From Saccharothrix obliqua (GTDB taxonomy: Bacteria; Actinomycetota; Actinomycetes; Mycobacteriales; Pseudonocardiaceae), in contig NZ_JAHXGQ010000002.1 of NCBI RefSeq assembly GCF_019375475.1, positions 826,107 through 890,106 on the forward strand: a stretch of DNA of 64,000 bases, in the 5' to 3' direction. Both the position numbers and the translations under genes were made by a program. Of the stretch, positions 7,023 to 15,442 are shown in pieces (positions within the stretch are counted from its first letter, which is position 1; each line of letters starts with the position of its first letter). The notes under the pieces were generated by a model. That model made no database searches, was not told the origin of the DNA, and saw only the letters and a program-made list of their open reading frames with translations.

Positions 7023-9341
7023 CTACTTGCGTCGGACCAGTTTGACCAAGCTCTTGAAGGTCTCCTCCAGCCCCGACGAGAAGGGGTTGTCGTTGACCAG
7101 GTACGTCCAGGTCGTGTTGGGCCGCTGGACGCCCGCCTCGGCCAGGTGCGCGCCCTCCTCGTCGATCTCCACCTTGGCGAACGTCTCCTCCGCCTCGTCC
7201 CACGCGTCGGGCACGACCTTGTGGTACGCGGGAATCGCCTCGCGGTGGAACTCGTCCAAGGGGTTCTGCCTGGCCAGTGCCCTCAGGTGGATGCCCTCCC
7301 GCAGGTCGGTCAAGAACGTCAGGTGGTCGCTCCACCGCTGGTCCAGGTGGTGCAGCGCGATCAACCTCGCCGCCTTCACCAGCACCTCGTGGTCGATCTC
7401 CGCCAGCTCCTCCGCCCGCTCGGGCCGCCGCTTGGACAGTTCCTCCCACGCCGCCTCGGTGGTGAGCAGCCGGTCGCGGAACTCCAGGAGCAGCAGGCGC
7501 TGGTGCTCGATCAGCTTGTTGTACCGCCACGTGTTCCGGTGGATCTCCAGGTGCACGCCCTCGGCGACGCGTTGCGCGTGCTCGACCGTGTGCAGCGTCC
7601 CGACATCGGTGACGCGCCCGTCCTCCTCCACCTCGCCGGGCTCCTCGTGGTCGGGCACGTACTGCGCCACGAGTTCGTCCTGCAACGACGAGAAGAACAC
7701 CGAACCACCGGGGTCGCCCTGGCGGCCGGCCCGGCCGCGCAACTGGTCGTCCAGCCTGGACGACGGGTGCCGCCCGGTGCCGATCACGTACAGCCCGCCC
7801 AGCTCGGCGATGCGCTCGCGGTCCGCCGAGTCGTGGCCACCCAGGCGGATGTCCGTGCCGCGACCGGCCATCTGGGTGGACACGGTGATCCGCTGGAACG
7901 AGCCGGCGTCGGCGATGATCGCCGCCTCCTCGGCGTCGTTCTTGGCGTTGAGCACCACGCACTCCAGGCCCGCCTCGGCCAGTTTGCGGGACAGGCGCTC
8001 GGATTCGGCGACGTCCAGGGTGCCGACCAGGATGGGCCGCCCGGTCGCGTGGACCTCCTCGATCTCGGCGACGATCGCGGCTTCCTTCAGCTCCAGCGTG
8101 GTGTACAGGCGGGGCGCCTCGTCCTCGCGCACGCACTCCACGTTGGCCGGGATGACGAGCACCTCCAGCCGGTAGAAGTCACGCAGCTGCTCGGCGACGG
8201 CGACGGCGGTGCCGGTCATGCCGCACACCTCGGGGTACCGGTTGAGCAGGGCCTGCACGGTGATCGAGTCGAGCACCTCGCCGGAGTCGGTGGTCTGCAC
8301 GTTCTCCTTGGCCTCGACGGCGGCCTGGAGGCCGTCGGGCCAGCGCTGGAGCTTGGCGATCCGCCCGCGGGTGTCGTTGATCAGGTGGACCTTGCCGTCG
8401 CGGACGATGTAGTCGACGTCGCGGTGCAGCAGGACCTGCGCGTGCAGGGCCACGTTGACCTTGCTGAGCGTGGTGGACACGTGCTCGTCGGAGTACAGGT
8501 CGATACCGCCCAGGGCGCGTTCGACCAGCTCGGAGCCGGCGCCGGTGAGGTAGACGTTGCGCTCCTCGTCGTCCACCTCGAAGTGCAGGTCGCGACGCAG
8601 GCGCTTGACCAGGTCGGCGAGCGCCGGGTCGGCGGACGGTCCGGCGGTGGAACCGGCGAGCACCAGCGGCACGCGGGCCTCGTCGACCAGGACCGAGTCC
8701 GCCTCGTCGACCAGCGCCACGCGCGGCGCGGGGACGATGCGGTCGGCCTCGTCGGTGGCGAGGCGGTCGCGGAGGACGTCGAAGCCGATCTCGGACACCG
8801 ACGCGTAGCAGACCTCGGCCTGGTAGGCGGCGCGCCGCTCCTCGGGCTTGCTGCTCTGGCTGAGCCAGCCGACGGACACGCCGAGCAGCTCGTAGAACGG
8901 ACCCATCCACTCGGCGTCGCGCTGGGCCAGGTAGTCGTTGACGGAGACCACGTGCACCTGGTCGCCGCGCAGGGCGAACCCGGCGGCGGCGATCGCGCCG
9001 GACAGGGTCTTGCCCTCACCGGTGGCCATCTCCACTACGTGGCCCTCCAGGAGGCCGAGCGCGCCGAGGACCTGCACGTCGAACGGCCGCAGCCCGAGGG
9101 CGCGGTCCGCCGCCTCGCGGCCGAGGGCGCACACCTCGACCAGCTCGGCACGCCCGAACTCGGACCGCTCACGCAGGTCGGCCGCCGCTCGGGCCAGCTC
9201 TTCGTCGCTGAGCGCGCCCACGCGGTCCGCCTGCTCGTTCACGTCGGCGAGGAGCTTGCGGTACGGCGACAGGTCGGCGGAGCCGGGCTTCTGCGCGAAC
9301 CGGCGCAGGCGCTGCTTGAACCGTCCGAGAAGAGTGGTCAC
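7023..9341 (-). CDS. secA2: Accessory Sec translocase ATPase SecA2
   Basis: A protein of 772 residues, shorter than housekeeping actinobacterial SecA1 (over 900) and lacking its C-terminal zinc-binding linker. DEAD motor motifs are visible: ATGEGKTL (Walker A, about residue 105), the LVDEADSVLVDEAR segment (Walker B), a conserved MTGTA, and AGRGTDI plus LRGRAGRQGDPG in the second motor domain. The preprotein cross-linking region lies between. It starts at GTG 9341 with MTTLLGRFKQRLRRF. SecA2 proteins export a subset of substrates. No SecY2 or other accessory Sec gene is present here. Confidence 0.93.
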   Translation of the reverse strand: MTTLLGRFKQRLRRFAQKPGSADLSPYRKLLADVNEQADRVGALSDEELARAAADLRERSEFGRAELVEVCALGREAADRALGLRPFDVQVLGALGLLEGHVVEMATGEGKTLSGAIAAAGFALRGDQVHVVSVNDYLAQRDAEWMGPFYELLGVSVGWLSQSSKPEERRAAYQAEVCYASVSEIGFDVLRDRLATDEADRIVPAPRVALVDEADSVLVDEARVPLVLAGSTAGPSADPALADLVKRLRRDLHFEVDDEERNVYLTGAGSELVERALGGIDLYSDEHVSTTLSKVNVALHAQVLLHRDVDYIVRDGKVHLINDTRGRIAKLQRWPDGLQAAVEAKENVQTTDSGEVLDSITVQALLNRYPEVCGMTGTAVAVAEQLRDFYRLEVLVIPANVECVREDEAPRLYTTLELKEAAIVAEIEEVHATGRPILVGTLDVAESERLSRKLAEAGLECVVLNAKNDAEEAAIIADAGSFQRITVSTQMAGRGTDIRLGGHDSADRERIAELGGLYVIGTGRHPSSRLDDQLRGRAGRQGDPGGSVFFSSLQDELVAQYVPDHEEPGEVEEDGRVTDVGTLHTVEHAQRVAEGVHLEIHRNTWRYNKLIEHQRLLLLEFRDRLLTTEAAWEELSKRRPERAEELAEIDHEVLVKAARLIALHHLDQRWSDHLTFLTDLREGIHLRALARQNPLDEFHREAIPAYHKVVPDAWDEAEETFAKVEIDEEGAHLAEAGVQRPNTTWTYLVNDNPFSSGLEETFKSLVKLVRRK

Positions 9342-9480
9342 GGTCGGGCAACGTACGGCACGCGGGCAACGTTCCGCACGTCACCCGGTTGACCGTTCAC
9401 GGTCACCGCCGGCCGCGTCGCCCGCGACCTGCGACTTCCCCCGGCGGCGCGGCGGTTGACCTGCGGGAACGGCCTGGTCG

Positions 9481-9753
9481 CTAACGCGCGGGGACGGCGT
9501 CGTCCACGGGTTCGGCCTGGCGGGGGACGGCGGCGGGTCTGCCGCGGCGCGCGGCGACCGCCTCCTCGGTGAGCGAGCGGATCTCCGCGAGGATGTCGAG
9601 GTGTTCCTGCGACGGGGGCGGACCCACCAGGTTCGAGCGGTTGAACGCGGTGCGTTCGGCGCGGCACGCCAGGTTCTGGATGCGCCGGATGAGGTCCGAT
9701 TCCCCGTCGGTGGGCAAAGAGCGCCGTTGCTCAGTCACCCCGGAAGCGTTCAC
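9481..9753 (-). CDS. Hypothetical small protein
   Basis: A 90-residue mostly helical charged protein (LIRRIQNLACRAERTAF, then a second helix DILAEIRSLTEEAVAARR) with a disordered Pro/Ala tail. No family is recognised. Starts at GTG 9753 or GTG 9738 are both possible; neither has an ideal ribosome site. Its codon use follows the high-GC third-position bias expected of coding sequence here, unlike the open frames in the next kilobase. It lies 139 bp upstream of secA2 on the same strand. Confidence 0.5.
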   Translation of the reverse strand: MNASGVTEQRRSLPTDGESDLIRRIQNLACRAERTAFNRSNLVGPPPSQEHLDILAEIRSLTEEAVAARRGRPAAVPRQAEPVDDAVPAR

Positions 9754-10729
9754 CTCACGCCGGGTGAAGGTAAATCACCTGGGAGTGCGAACCTGACCGG
9801 AGCCTCCCGGCGGTTTCGGCGTGCCCGGATGAAATGCCCCGAACGTGCTACCCGAGACCCGTTGGTGCGCCGGCTCGCGGGGTGGTGCGGGATTTCTTTT
9901 CGCGTGCTCAGGCGGTGGGTGGCGGGGTTGCGGGAGGCGTGCCTCGGGGATCAGCCGGTTGGCCGTGACCCGTATTGGTGAAGCGCTGGTTGGGGTTGTT
10001 GGTGACGTGTTGTCGGTCGGGTCGCTCGGGTGGGGGTCGCCCGGGTTGGCGTCCACCAGGTCGGGCACGGGGCGCGGGGGTCGGGTGTTCGGGCTGTTCA
10101 CAGTGGGCGGCGGGGGTGACGGGGTGGTTGGTGGCGTGGTGCCGGACGGTGACGGCGGTGGGCTGGGCGGATCGGCGGAAACCGTTGCCGCGCACCGGTT
10201 TCCGGGCTCTGGGCGACGGTGGTGAGGTGGCGCTGGGGGGTGGAGAGGGGCCGGTGGGACCGGGGTGCGACAGGGGCCTGGCGCGAGGCGGGGCGGCGAG
10301 CGGGTGGTTCGGCGGTCGGGACGGCGGGGTGCGGGGCGGGGAGGACGCGGCAGGGCGGCTTGGCGCGCGACGGGGGCGGCAGGGCGCGACGGTGAAAGGT
10401 GGCGCGGCGCGGCAGGGCGGCGCGGACACGGCGGGCGCGCAGGGCGAGCGCGGTGGAGAGGGCGCGGCAGCGCGGGCACGGGGAAGAGGGTGTGGCGGCG
10501 CGGGCGCGGTGGAGAGGGTGTGGCGGCGCGGCGCAGGAGCGCGGGAGTGGGTGGCGTGCGCCACTTGAGTCCGGACAGCGAGGGCGGGACCTGCGGGTTC
10601 GGCGGGGGTTCAGCCGGTGGTCAGCCCGCGCCGCTGTGGGATCTTCAATACCGGGTGAAGCGGACGGCGTGGCGTGAGTAGTCTGCTTTGGCCCGATCGG
10701 GGGATGAACCGGACTTTGGGGGTTACCAA
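9754..10729. other. 0.98 kb non-coding, strongly G-skewed region
   Basis: From about 9900 to 10680 the + strand is extremely G-rich with few C or A runs. The open frames it creates are low complexity on both strands. Imperfect repeats are visible: GCGCGGTGGAGAGGG near 10449 and 10506, and GGTGTGGCGGCGCGG near 10488 and 10517. Many GGG runs could form G-quadruplexes. A perfect hairpin lies at 10176-10204. I see no protein gene. Confidence 0.5.
10176..10204. terminator. Strong hairpin in the G-rich region
   Basis: Perfect 9 bp arms CGGAAACCG (10176-10184) and CGGTTTCCG (10196-10204) flank an 11-base loop. No gene ends nearby and there is no U-tract. It could mark the end of an unrecognised transcript. 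Confidence 0.35.
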
Positions 10730-10846
10730 GTGTCACTCACGCCGATCTACGACGACCTGCTGCGCGAGTTCGAAGGCATCATCGAGGCCAGTGCCGACGT
10801 CGAGGCGGCCAGTGCGGAGGACGCGCCCGCCGACGCCGAGGGCTGA
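10730..10846 (+). CDS. 38-residue acidic small ORF
   Basis: GTG 10730 opens a 38-codon frame: MSLTPIYDDLLREFEGIIEA followed by an Asp/Glu/Ala-rich tail ending DAPADAEG. GGGGG lies about eight bases upstream. The N-terminal half would form an amphipathic helix, the rest is disordered, and net charge is strongly negative. The AT-richer stretch before it (around 10676-10715) could hold the promoter. It has a bidirectional hairpin terminator 29 bp after its stop. I do not recognise a family; a regulatory or partner peptide is a guess. Confidence 0.5.
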   Translation: MSLTPIYDDLLREFEGIIEASADVEAASAEDAPADAEG

Positions 10847-10875
10847 CCGCCACGCGGTCGCCCGACGCGACCGCG

Positions 10876-10904
10876 GCGGACCCGACCACGGGGACCGGGT
10901 CCGC
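10876..10904. terminator. Bidirectional terminator hairpin
   Basis: Perfect arms GCGGACCCG (10876-10884) and CGGGTCCGC (10896-10904) lie between the convergent stops of the 38-residue ORF (10846) and the LCP gene (10915). Confidence 0.6.
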
Positions 10905-10914
10905 ACCGCGCGGC

Positions 10915-11925
10915 TCAGCCGGGCTGCTTGACGAGGTCGGCGGGCACCGGCTCGTCCTTCTCCAACGCGCCGAACAGGCGCAGGGCGTTCTCCCGGTCCC
11001 ACTGCACGACCGAGCCCGCGCCGGGCACGGTTGGCGTCGCGCCGACCGGCACCGTCACGTTGTCCACGCCGCCGCCCATGCCGAACGCCATGCCCACCAG
11101 GTGGTGCAGGTGGTCGCCGTCGGCGATCGAGGTCGAGTCCGTCGCCGAGAACAGCAGCGGGAACGCGCGGAACGGGTTGGCGAGGGTGCCGAAGCTGGTC
11201 GCCTTGTCCGACAGGGCGGCCAGGAACTCGCGCTGGTTCTGCACGCGCTGCAAGTCCGCCGTGGCGAACGCCCGGGTCCGCACGTAGCCCAGCGCCTGCG
11301 CGCCGTCCAGCTCCTGGCAGCCCGCCTGGAGGTCCAGGCCCGCCAACGGGTCGTTCATCGGCTCCTTGATGCACATGTCGACACCGCCGACGGCGTCCAC
11401 GATGCCCGCGAACCCGCCGAAGCCGATCTCCATGTAGTGGTCGATGCGCAACCCCGTCGCGCCTTCCACGGTCTGCACCAGCAGCGGCGCGCCGCCGATC
11501 GCGAAGGCGGCGTTGATCTTGCTCTTGCCGTTGCCCGGGATGTCCACGTAGGAGTCCCGCGGCACGCTGACCAGGGTCGCCTTCCCGGACCCGGACGGGA
11601 TGTGCAGCACCATGATGGTGTCGGTGCGCCGGCCGCCCGCGTCGCCCGTGGACAACGCGGCCTTCTGCTCCTCGGTCAGCCCCTCGCGCGCGTCGGACCC
11701 GACCAGCAGCCAGTTGGTGCCCGGCGTGTCGGCGGGCCGGTCCGGGTAGTCCGGCAACGCGTCGATCCGGCGCAGCGACGAGTCGACGTAGACCCACATG
11801 CCGACCACGAAGGCCAGCAGCAGCACGAGGACGACCAGGACGACGCGGCCGATCCGCGGTTTGCGGCGCTTGGGCGCGGGCCGGTAGCCGGCCCGCTGGT
11901 AGCCCTGCTGGTAGCCGGCGCTCAT
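10915..11925 (-). CDS. LCP (LytR-CpsA-Psr) family cell-wall glycopolymer ligase
   Basis: A protein of about 336 residues. I take ATG 11925 (MSAGYQQGYQRAGYRP), with GGGG eight bases upstream; a TTG at 11955 would add ten residues. A short Tyr/Gln/Arg-rich cytoplasmic segment is followed by one membrane helix (VVLVVLVLLLAFVVGMWVYV) and the extracytoplasmic LCP domain. Conserved Arg/Asp positions that bind the prenyl-pyrophosphate are visible (GSDAREG, GGRRTDTIMVLHI, SVPRDSYV, YVRTRAF). The family transfers polymers such as arabinogalactan or teichoic acids to peptidoglycan. It stands as a single gene. Confidence 0.92.
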   Translation of the reverse strand: MSAGYQQGYQRAGYRPAPKRRKPRIGRVVLVVLVLLLAFVVGMWVYVDSSLRRIDALPDYPDRPADTPGTNWLLVGSDAREGLTEEQKAALSTGDAGGRRTDTIMVLHIPSGSGKATLVSVPRDSYVDIPGNGKSKINAAFAIGGAPLLVQTVEGATGLRIDHYMEIGFGGFAGIVDAVGGVDMCIKEPMNDPLAGLDLQAGCQELDGAQALGYVRTRAFATADLQRVQNQREFLAALSDKATSFGTLANPFRAFPLLFSATDSTSIADGDHLHHLVGMAFGMGGGVDNVTVPVGATPTVPGAGSVVQWDRENALRLFGALEKDEPVPADLVKQPG

Positions 11926-11999
11926 GTCAGCGACCCCGATCCCATCTTTCGGCAACAGCTCACACCTAATGACGCGGTGCGCGTCGAGAGGTTGCCAGC

Positions 12000-12389
12000 C
12001 TAGTGCTCGGGTGGCAGCACGAGCGCGCGCAGCAGGTGGTCGAGCGACTCCGCCGGGTCGTCGGTCAGGCCGGTGTGCGCGGGCGAGGTCTGGATGATGG
12101 TGCTGCGCGGCGCGGTCAGCCAGCGGAACCGCTGCCCCGGCGTGGTACCCGCCACGGGACCCGCCTGCGGGTCGCCGTCGCAGGACACGCCCAGGTGCGC
12201 CAGGTTGGCCCGCAGCAGCTCGACGTCCAGGAACGGGTCCAGCGCGCGCAGGCGCTCCTCGTCGACGTGCACGCGCGCGCCGAGGAAGTCCAGGTCCTTG
12301 CAGTAGACGAGGACGCCGACGTTGACGAACTCGCCGCGCTCCTGCCGCGGCACGGCGCGCAGCAGCGCGTACTCAAACACGTGCGGCAC
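12000..12389 (-). CDS. DUF3037 domain protein, partner of the HipA-like kinase
   Basis: A 129-residue protein starting MPHVFEYALLRAVPRQERGEF, the typical DUF3037 opening, with NVGVLVYCKDLDFL following. Its start overlaps the end of the HipA-like gene by 17 bp, so the two are translationally coupled. DUF3037 proteins are repeatedly found as neighbours of short HipA-like kinases; whether they are substrate, inhibitor or subunit is not known to me. No catalytic motif is apparent. Confidence 0.85.
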   Translation of the reverse strand: MPHVFEYALLRAVPRQERGEFVNVGVLVYCKDLDFLGARVHVDEERLRALDPFLDVELLRANLAHLGVSCDGDPQAGPVAGTTPGQRFRWLTAPRSTIIQTSPAHTGLTDDPAESLDHLLRALVLPPEH

Positions 12390-13179
12390 GGGCGGCCTCC
12401 AGGGCGTCCACCCAGGCGCGCGGCTGCGCGAGGCGGGCGGCGAAGAACTGTTCGTATGCGTCGCGGACCTTATCGGGCGTGCCGAACGCCTCGTCCCGCG
12501 CCAGCCACTCGTCCGGGACCAGCGCCAGCACCTCGCGCACCAGCTCCGGCGTGACGCGGGCGGACAGCTCGGCGTCGACCTCGGCGAGCGGGCCGGCGAA
12601 CGGCAGCATCAGGTGGTCGGCGGCGTCGAAGCGGTAGGTGGCGGCGGGGAACCGGTCGGGCCGCCACGAGTGGTGGAAGTACAGCGCGGCGCCGTGGTCG
12701 ATCAGCCACAGCTCGCGGTGCCACAGCAGGGTGTTGGGGTTGCGCCACGAGCGGTCGACGTTGAGCGTCAGGGCGTCCAGCCACAGCAGCCGGGCGGCGG
12801 TCTCCGTGGACGGCTCGCGCACCACCGGGTTGTAGTCGAACGAGCCGGGCAGGTAGTCCAGGCCCAGGTTGACGCCCCCGCTGGCGCGCAGCAGCTCCTG
12901 CACCTCCTGGTCGGGCTCGGCACGCGCCAGCTCGGGGTCGAGGTCGACCAGGACGATCTCGGGCACCCGGAAGCCCAGCCGGCGGGCCAGCTCGCCCACG
13001 ACGACCTCGGCGACCAGGGCCTTGACGCCCTGGCCCGCGCCGCGGAACTTGAGCACGTACATGCCGAGGTCGTCGGCCTCGACCAGGCCCGGCAGGGAAC
13101 CGCCCTCCCGCAGGGGCGTGACGTAGCGGGTGGCCGCGACCGCGCGCAGCCCGTTCGTGTGTTCCACGCCGGGCATCAT
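12373..13179 (-). CDS. Short HipA-family kinase
   Basis: A protein of 268 residues, much shorter than E. coli HipA (440). The kinase-like core is visible: MYVLKFRGAGQGVKALVAEV (nucleotide-binding lysine region), then WLDALTLNVDRSWRNPNTLLW (catalytic-loop equivalent, Asp and Asn) and ELWLIDHGAALYFHH (metal-binding Asp). HipA phosphorylates a glutamyl-tRNA synthetase serine, but this short branch has no established target and no HipB-like antitoxin here. It is followed by the overlapping DUF3037 gene. Treat as a probable protein or small-molecule kinase rather than a proven toxin. Confidence 0.8.
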   Translation of the reverse strand: MMPGVEHTNGLRAVAATRYVTPLREGGSLPGLVEADDLGMYVLKFRGAGQGVKALVAEVVVGELARRLGFRVPEIVLVDLDPELARAEPDQEVQELLRASGGVNLGLDYLPGSFDYNPVVREPSTETAARLLWLDALTLNVDRSWRNPNTLLWHRELWLIDHGAALYFHHSWRPDRFPAATYRFDAADHLMLPFAGPLAEVDAELSARVTPELVREVLALVPDEWLARDEAFGTPDKVRDAYEQFFAARLAQPRAWVDALEAARAARV

Positions 13180-13209
13180 CGTCGGTGGCGGCCGGGTACC
13201 GCCAACGGG

Positions 13210-13950
13210 TTACCCGCCGGTGGTGACGCGCTCCAGGACCGGCAGGTAGCCGAGGCGGTGGCCGGCGCCGTTGGGGTGGAAGGAGTCGGCGACCGGGAAG
13301 GACAGGTCGTTGACCCACGGGTTCGGGCCGCACGCGCCGTGCCCCTCGAACGGCTCGCGCACGTCGCCGAACCGGAACCCGGCGGCCTGGGCCCGCGTCC
13401 GGACCACGTCGACGAGCAGGTCCGCAGCCCGGTTCACCGCCGCGCGCTGGGCCTCGGTGAGCAGGCACCGGCCGGTCGGCGCGAACAGGCGCGGGTAGCC
13501 GAGCACGACCACCGGCGCGGACGTGCGCGCCCGGATGGCCGCGTGCACCGCGTCGAGCCTGGCGGGCAGTTCGTCGCGGGTGAACCGCTCGGCCTGCTCG
13601 ACCCGCTGCCGGCAGGAGTTCTCGCCGCCGAGCACGCACTTGGTCATCACGTCGGCGAAGCCCGCGTCGTTGCCGCCGACGGTGAGCGTCACCAGGGACG
13701 TGCGGGGCGTGATCTGCTCGGCCTGGGTGGCCACCTCGGCCGTCGTCGCGCCCGAGCACGCCGCGAACCGCAGCTCCATCCCGCGCGCGGCGGCGAACAA
13801 CGCGGGGTGCGCGGCGTCGCTGCGCCCGCACTCCGCGCGGTGCGCGCCGACCCCCGCCGCGTAGGAGTCGCCGAGGGCGACGTACTCGGGTGCGACGGGG
13901 GTCGGTGCGGGTGCCAGTGCCGCGACCAGCAGTGCTGCCAGCAGGTTCAT
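13210..13950 (-). CDS. Secreted SGNH/GDSL hydrolase
   Basis: A protein of 246 residues with a short signal peptide (MNLLAALLVAALAPAPTP). Block I carries the Ser nucleophile in ALGDSYAAGVG, the oxyanion Asn is in TVGGND, and block V is DSFHPNGAGH with catalytic Asp and His. Six Cys residues suggest disulfides as in the Streptomyces scabies esterase/lipase group. An ester substrate is expected, but lipid versus carbohydrate ester cannot be decided. Start ATG 13950. It stands alone between the HipA-like gene and the beta-propeller gene on the same strand. Confidence 0.9.
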   Translation of the reverse strand: MNLLAALLVAALAPAPTPVAPEYVALGDSYAAGVGAHRAECGRSDAAHPALFAAARGMELRFAACSGATTAEVATQAEQITPRTSLVTLTVGGNDAGFADVMTKCVLGGENSCRQRVEQAERFTRDELPARLDAVHAAIRARTSAPVVVLGYPRLFAPTGRCLLTEAQRAAVNRAADLLVDVVRTRAQAAGFRFGDVREPFEGHGACGPNPWVNDLSFPVADSFHPNGAGHRLGYLPVLERVTTGG

Positions 13951-14021
13951 GCAACCGGCGTACCACCGCGGGCGGGCGCGACGTCGGTCGAGACGCCGAT
14001 GTTGCCCCTATAGTGCGACGC

Positions 14022-15131
14022 CTACAGGGCGACGCACACCGGGATCGGGGCGGGGAAGGTGCTGGTGAGCTTGAGCCCGCCGGTCGCCTGGTCCACCGCG
14101 AACGTGGTCACCGAGTTGGAGTTCTGGTTGGCCGCGAACAGCAGCTTCCCGGACGGGTCGAGCGCGATGTGCCGGGGGAAGTCGCCGCCGACCGGGACGG
14201 CCTCCAGCAGCCGCAGGTCCGCGCCGCCGTTCTCCGCGGCGAACACCGCCACGCTGTCGTGGCCCCGGTTGGACAGGTACGCGAACCGCCCGTCCGCCGA
14301 CACCACGACCTCCGCCGGGTAGTTGCGCGGGGTGGTCGGCGCGCCGGGCGGCAGCGTGCCGAGCTTCCGGACGGGGGTGAGCACGCCGTTGGCGTAGGAC
14401 GCCACGACGACCGTGGAGTCCAGCTCGTTGGCGATGTAGGCGTACCGCCCGGACGGGTGGAACGCCAGGTGCCGGGGGCCCGCGCCGGGGTGGAGCTTGG
14501 CCGTGGCGACCCGGGTGAGCTTGCCGTTGGCGCCCAGCCGGTAGCTGAACACCGCGTCCGCGCCGAGGTCGACGGCGAGCACGTGCTCGCCCGCCGGGTC
14601 GACCGCGACCTGGTGCGCGTGCGGCCGGTCCTGCCGGTCGGGGTCGGGCCCGGAACCCTGGTGGGTCACCAGGTCCGTGCGCGCGCCGAGCCCGCCGTCC
14701 GCGCGCACCGGGTGCACCGAGACGCTGCCCGAGCTGTAGTTCGCGGACAGCACGTGCCCGCGGTGCACCACCAGGTGGCACGGGTCCGCGCCGCCGGTGC
14801 TCTGCGTGTTGACCACCTTGGGCACGCCGTCCGCGCCGACCGCCAGCGCGGTGACCGTGCCCCTGGACTGCTCGTTGACCGCGTAGACCCGGTTGCCCGC
14901 GGTGACGACGAACGACGGGTTCGGCACGCCCCGCACGACACCGGTCGACCGGAGCCGGCCGGTGGTCACGTCGTACGCGCCGAGCCCGAGGCCCTGGCCG
15001 CCGCCCGCCCAACTGGTGTAGGTGCCCAGGTAGACGCGGGCCTCCGCGCGTGCTTCGGCGACACCTTCGGTCATCAGCAACCCCGCTCCAACGCCAACGG
15101 CCCCCAGGAACCGCCGCCTGTCCACTGTCAC
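14022..15131 (-). CDS. Tat-exported lactonase-family beta-propeller protein
   Basis: A protein of 369 residues. The N-terminus MTVDRRRFLGAVGVGAGLL is a twin-arginine signal, so it is exported folded. The rest is a seven-bladed propeller of the YbhE/6-phosphogluconolactonase-like family, with repeated units such as HLVVHRGHVLSANYSSGS and HPSGRYAYIANELDST. Because 6-phosphogluconate is cytosolic, an exported member more likely acts on another lactone or only binds a ligand. GTG 15131 follows GGGAGG. An ACAGTGGAC motif occurs in its first codons and again 50 bp upstream. Confidence 0.88.
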   Translation of the reverse strand: MTVDRRRFLGAVGVGAGLLMTEGVAEARAEARVYLGTYTSWAGGGQGLGLGAYDVTTGRLRSTGVVRGVPNPSFVVTAGNRVYAVNEQSRGTVTALAVGADGVPKVVNTQSTGGADPCHLVVHRGHVLSANYSSGSVSVHPVRADGGLGARTDLVTHQGSGPDPDRQDRPHAHQVAVDPAGEHVLAVDLGADAVFSYRLGANGKLTRVATAKLHPGAGPRHLAFHPSGRYAYIANELDSTVVVASYANGVLTPVRKLGTLPPGAPTTPRNYPAEVVVSADGRFAYLSNRGHDSVAVFAAENGGADLRLLEAVPVGGDFPRHIALDPSGKLLFAANQNSNSVTTFAVDQATGGLKLTSTFPAPIPVCVAL

Positions 15132-15442
15132 GCCAGACCTCCCGCTGCACCGTGCCCGCGGCGGTTCCCACAGTGGACTAGACCACTACGGGATGACAAT
15201 AGGTGCAACCGATATTGCGCCTGGTGCAACGGCTCGGCGTTCCGGGGGCGAACCATTCCAACCCGGGGATCGTACGAGTGCGCCACGACCACCGGCCCCT
15301 CGCGGCACCCGGACCGGTGGCGCCGGCGCGCTGCACGGCGCGCAACGTTTCTCCGCTGGTTCGACCAATTGCGCAATGAACGCACCCGATGCGCAACACC
15401 TCACGGATGAAATCGCCGTGACATGCCCCTTAGCCTGGTGAC
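15132..15442. promoter_or_regulatory. Divergent control region with GCGCAA/GTGCAA half-sites upstream of rocD
   Basis: This 311 bp region separates the lactonase-like gene from rocD. It holds GGTGCAAC (15202-15209 and 15223-15230), ATTGCGCC (15214-15221), GCGCAAC (15340-15346 and 15391-15397) and the perfect palindrome ATTGCGCAAT (15368-15377). Repeated sites of this kind suit an Lrp/AsnC-type regulator, the usual controller of ornithine and arginine catabolism genes. That regulator is not in the window, so the link is inference. Confidence 0.55.

Noticed and set aside
9775..10736. Pro/Ala/Arg-rich open frames on the minus strand
   Set aside because: They mirror the G-skew of the + strand, with no motif or start site; no real protein is likely.
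12373..13179. HipAB toxin-antitoxin module
   Set aside because: No HipB-like DNA-binding antitoxin and the kinase is far shorter than HipA; only a HipA-like fold is claimed.
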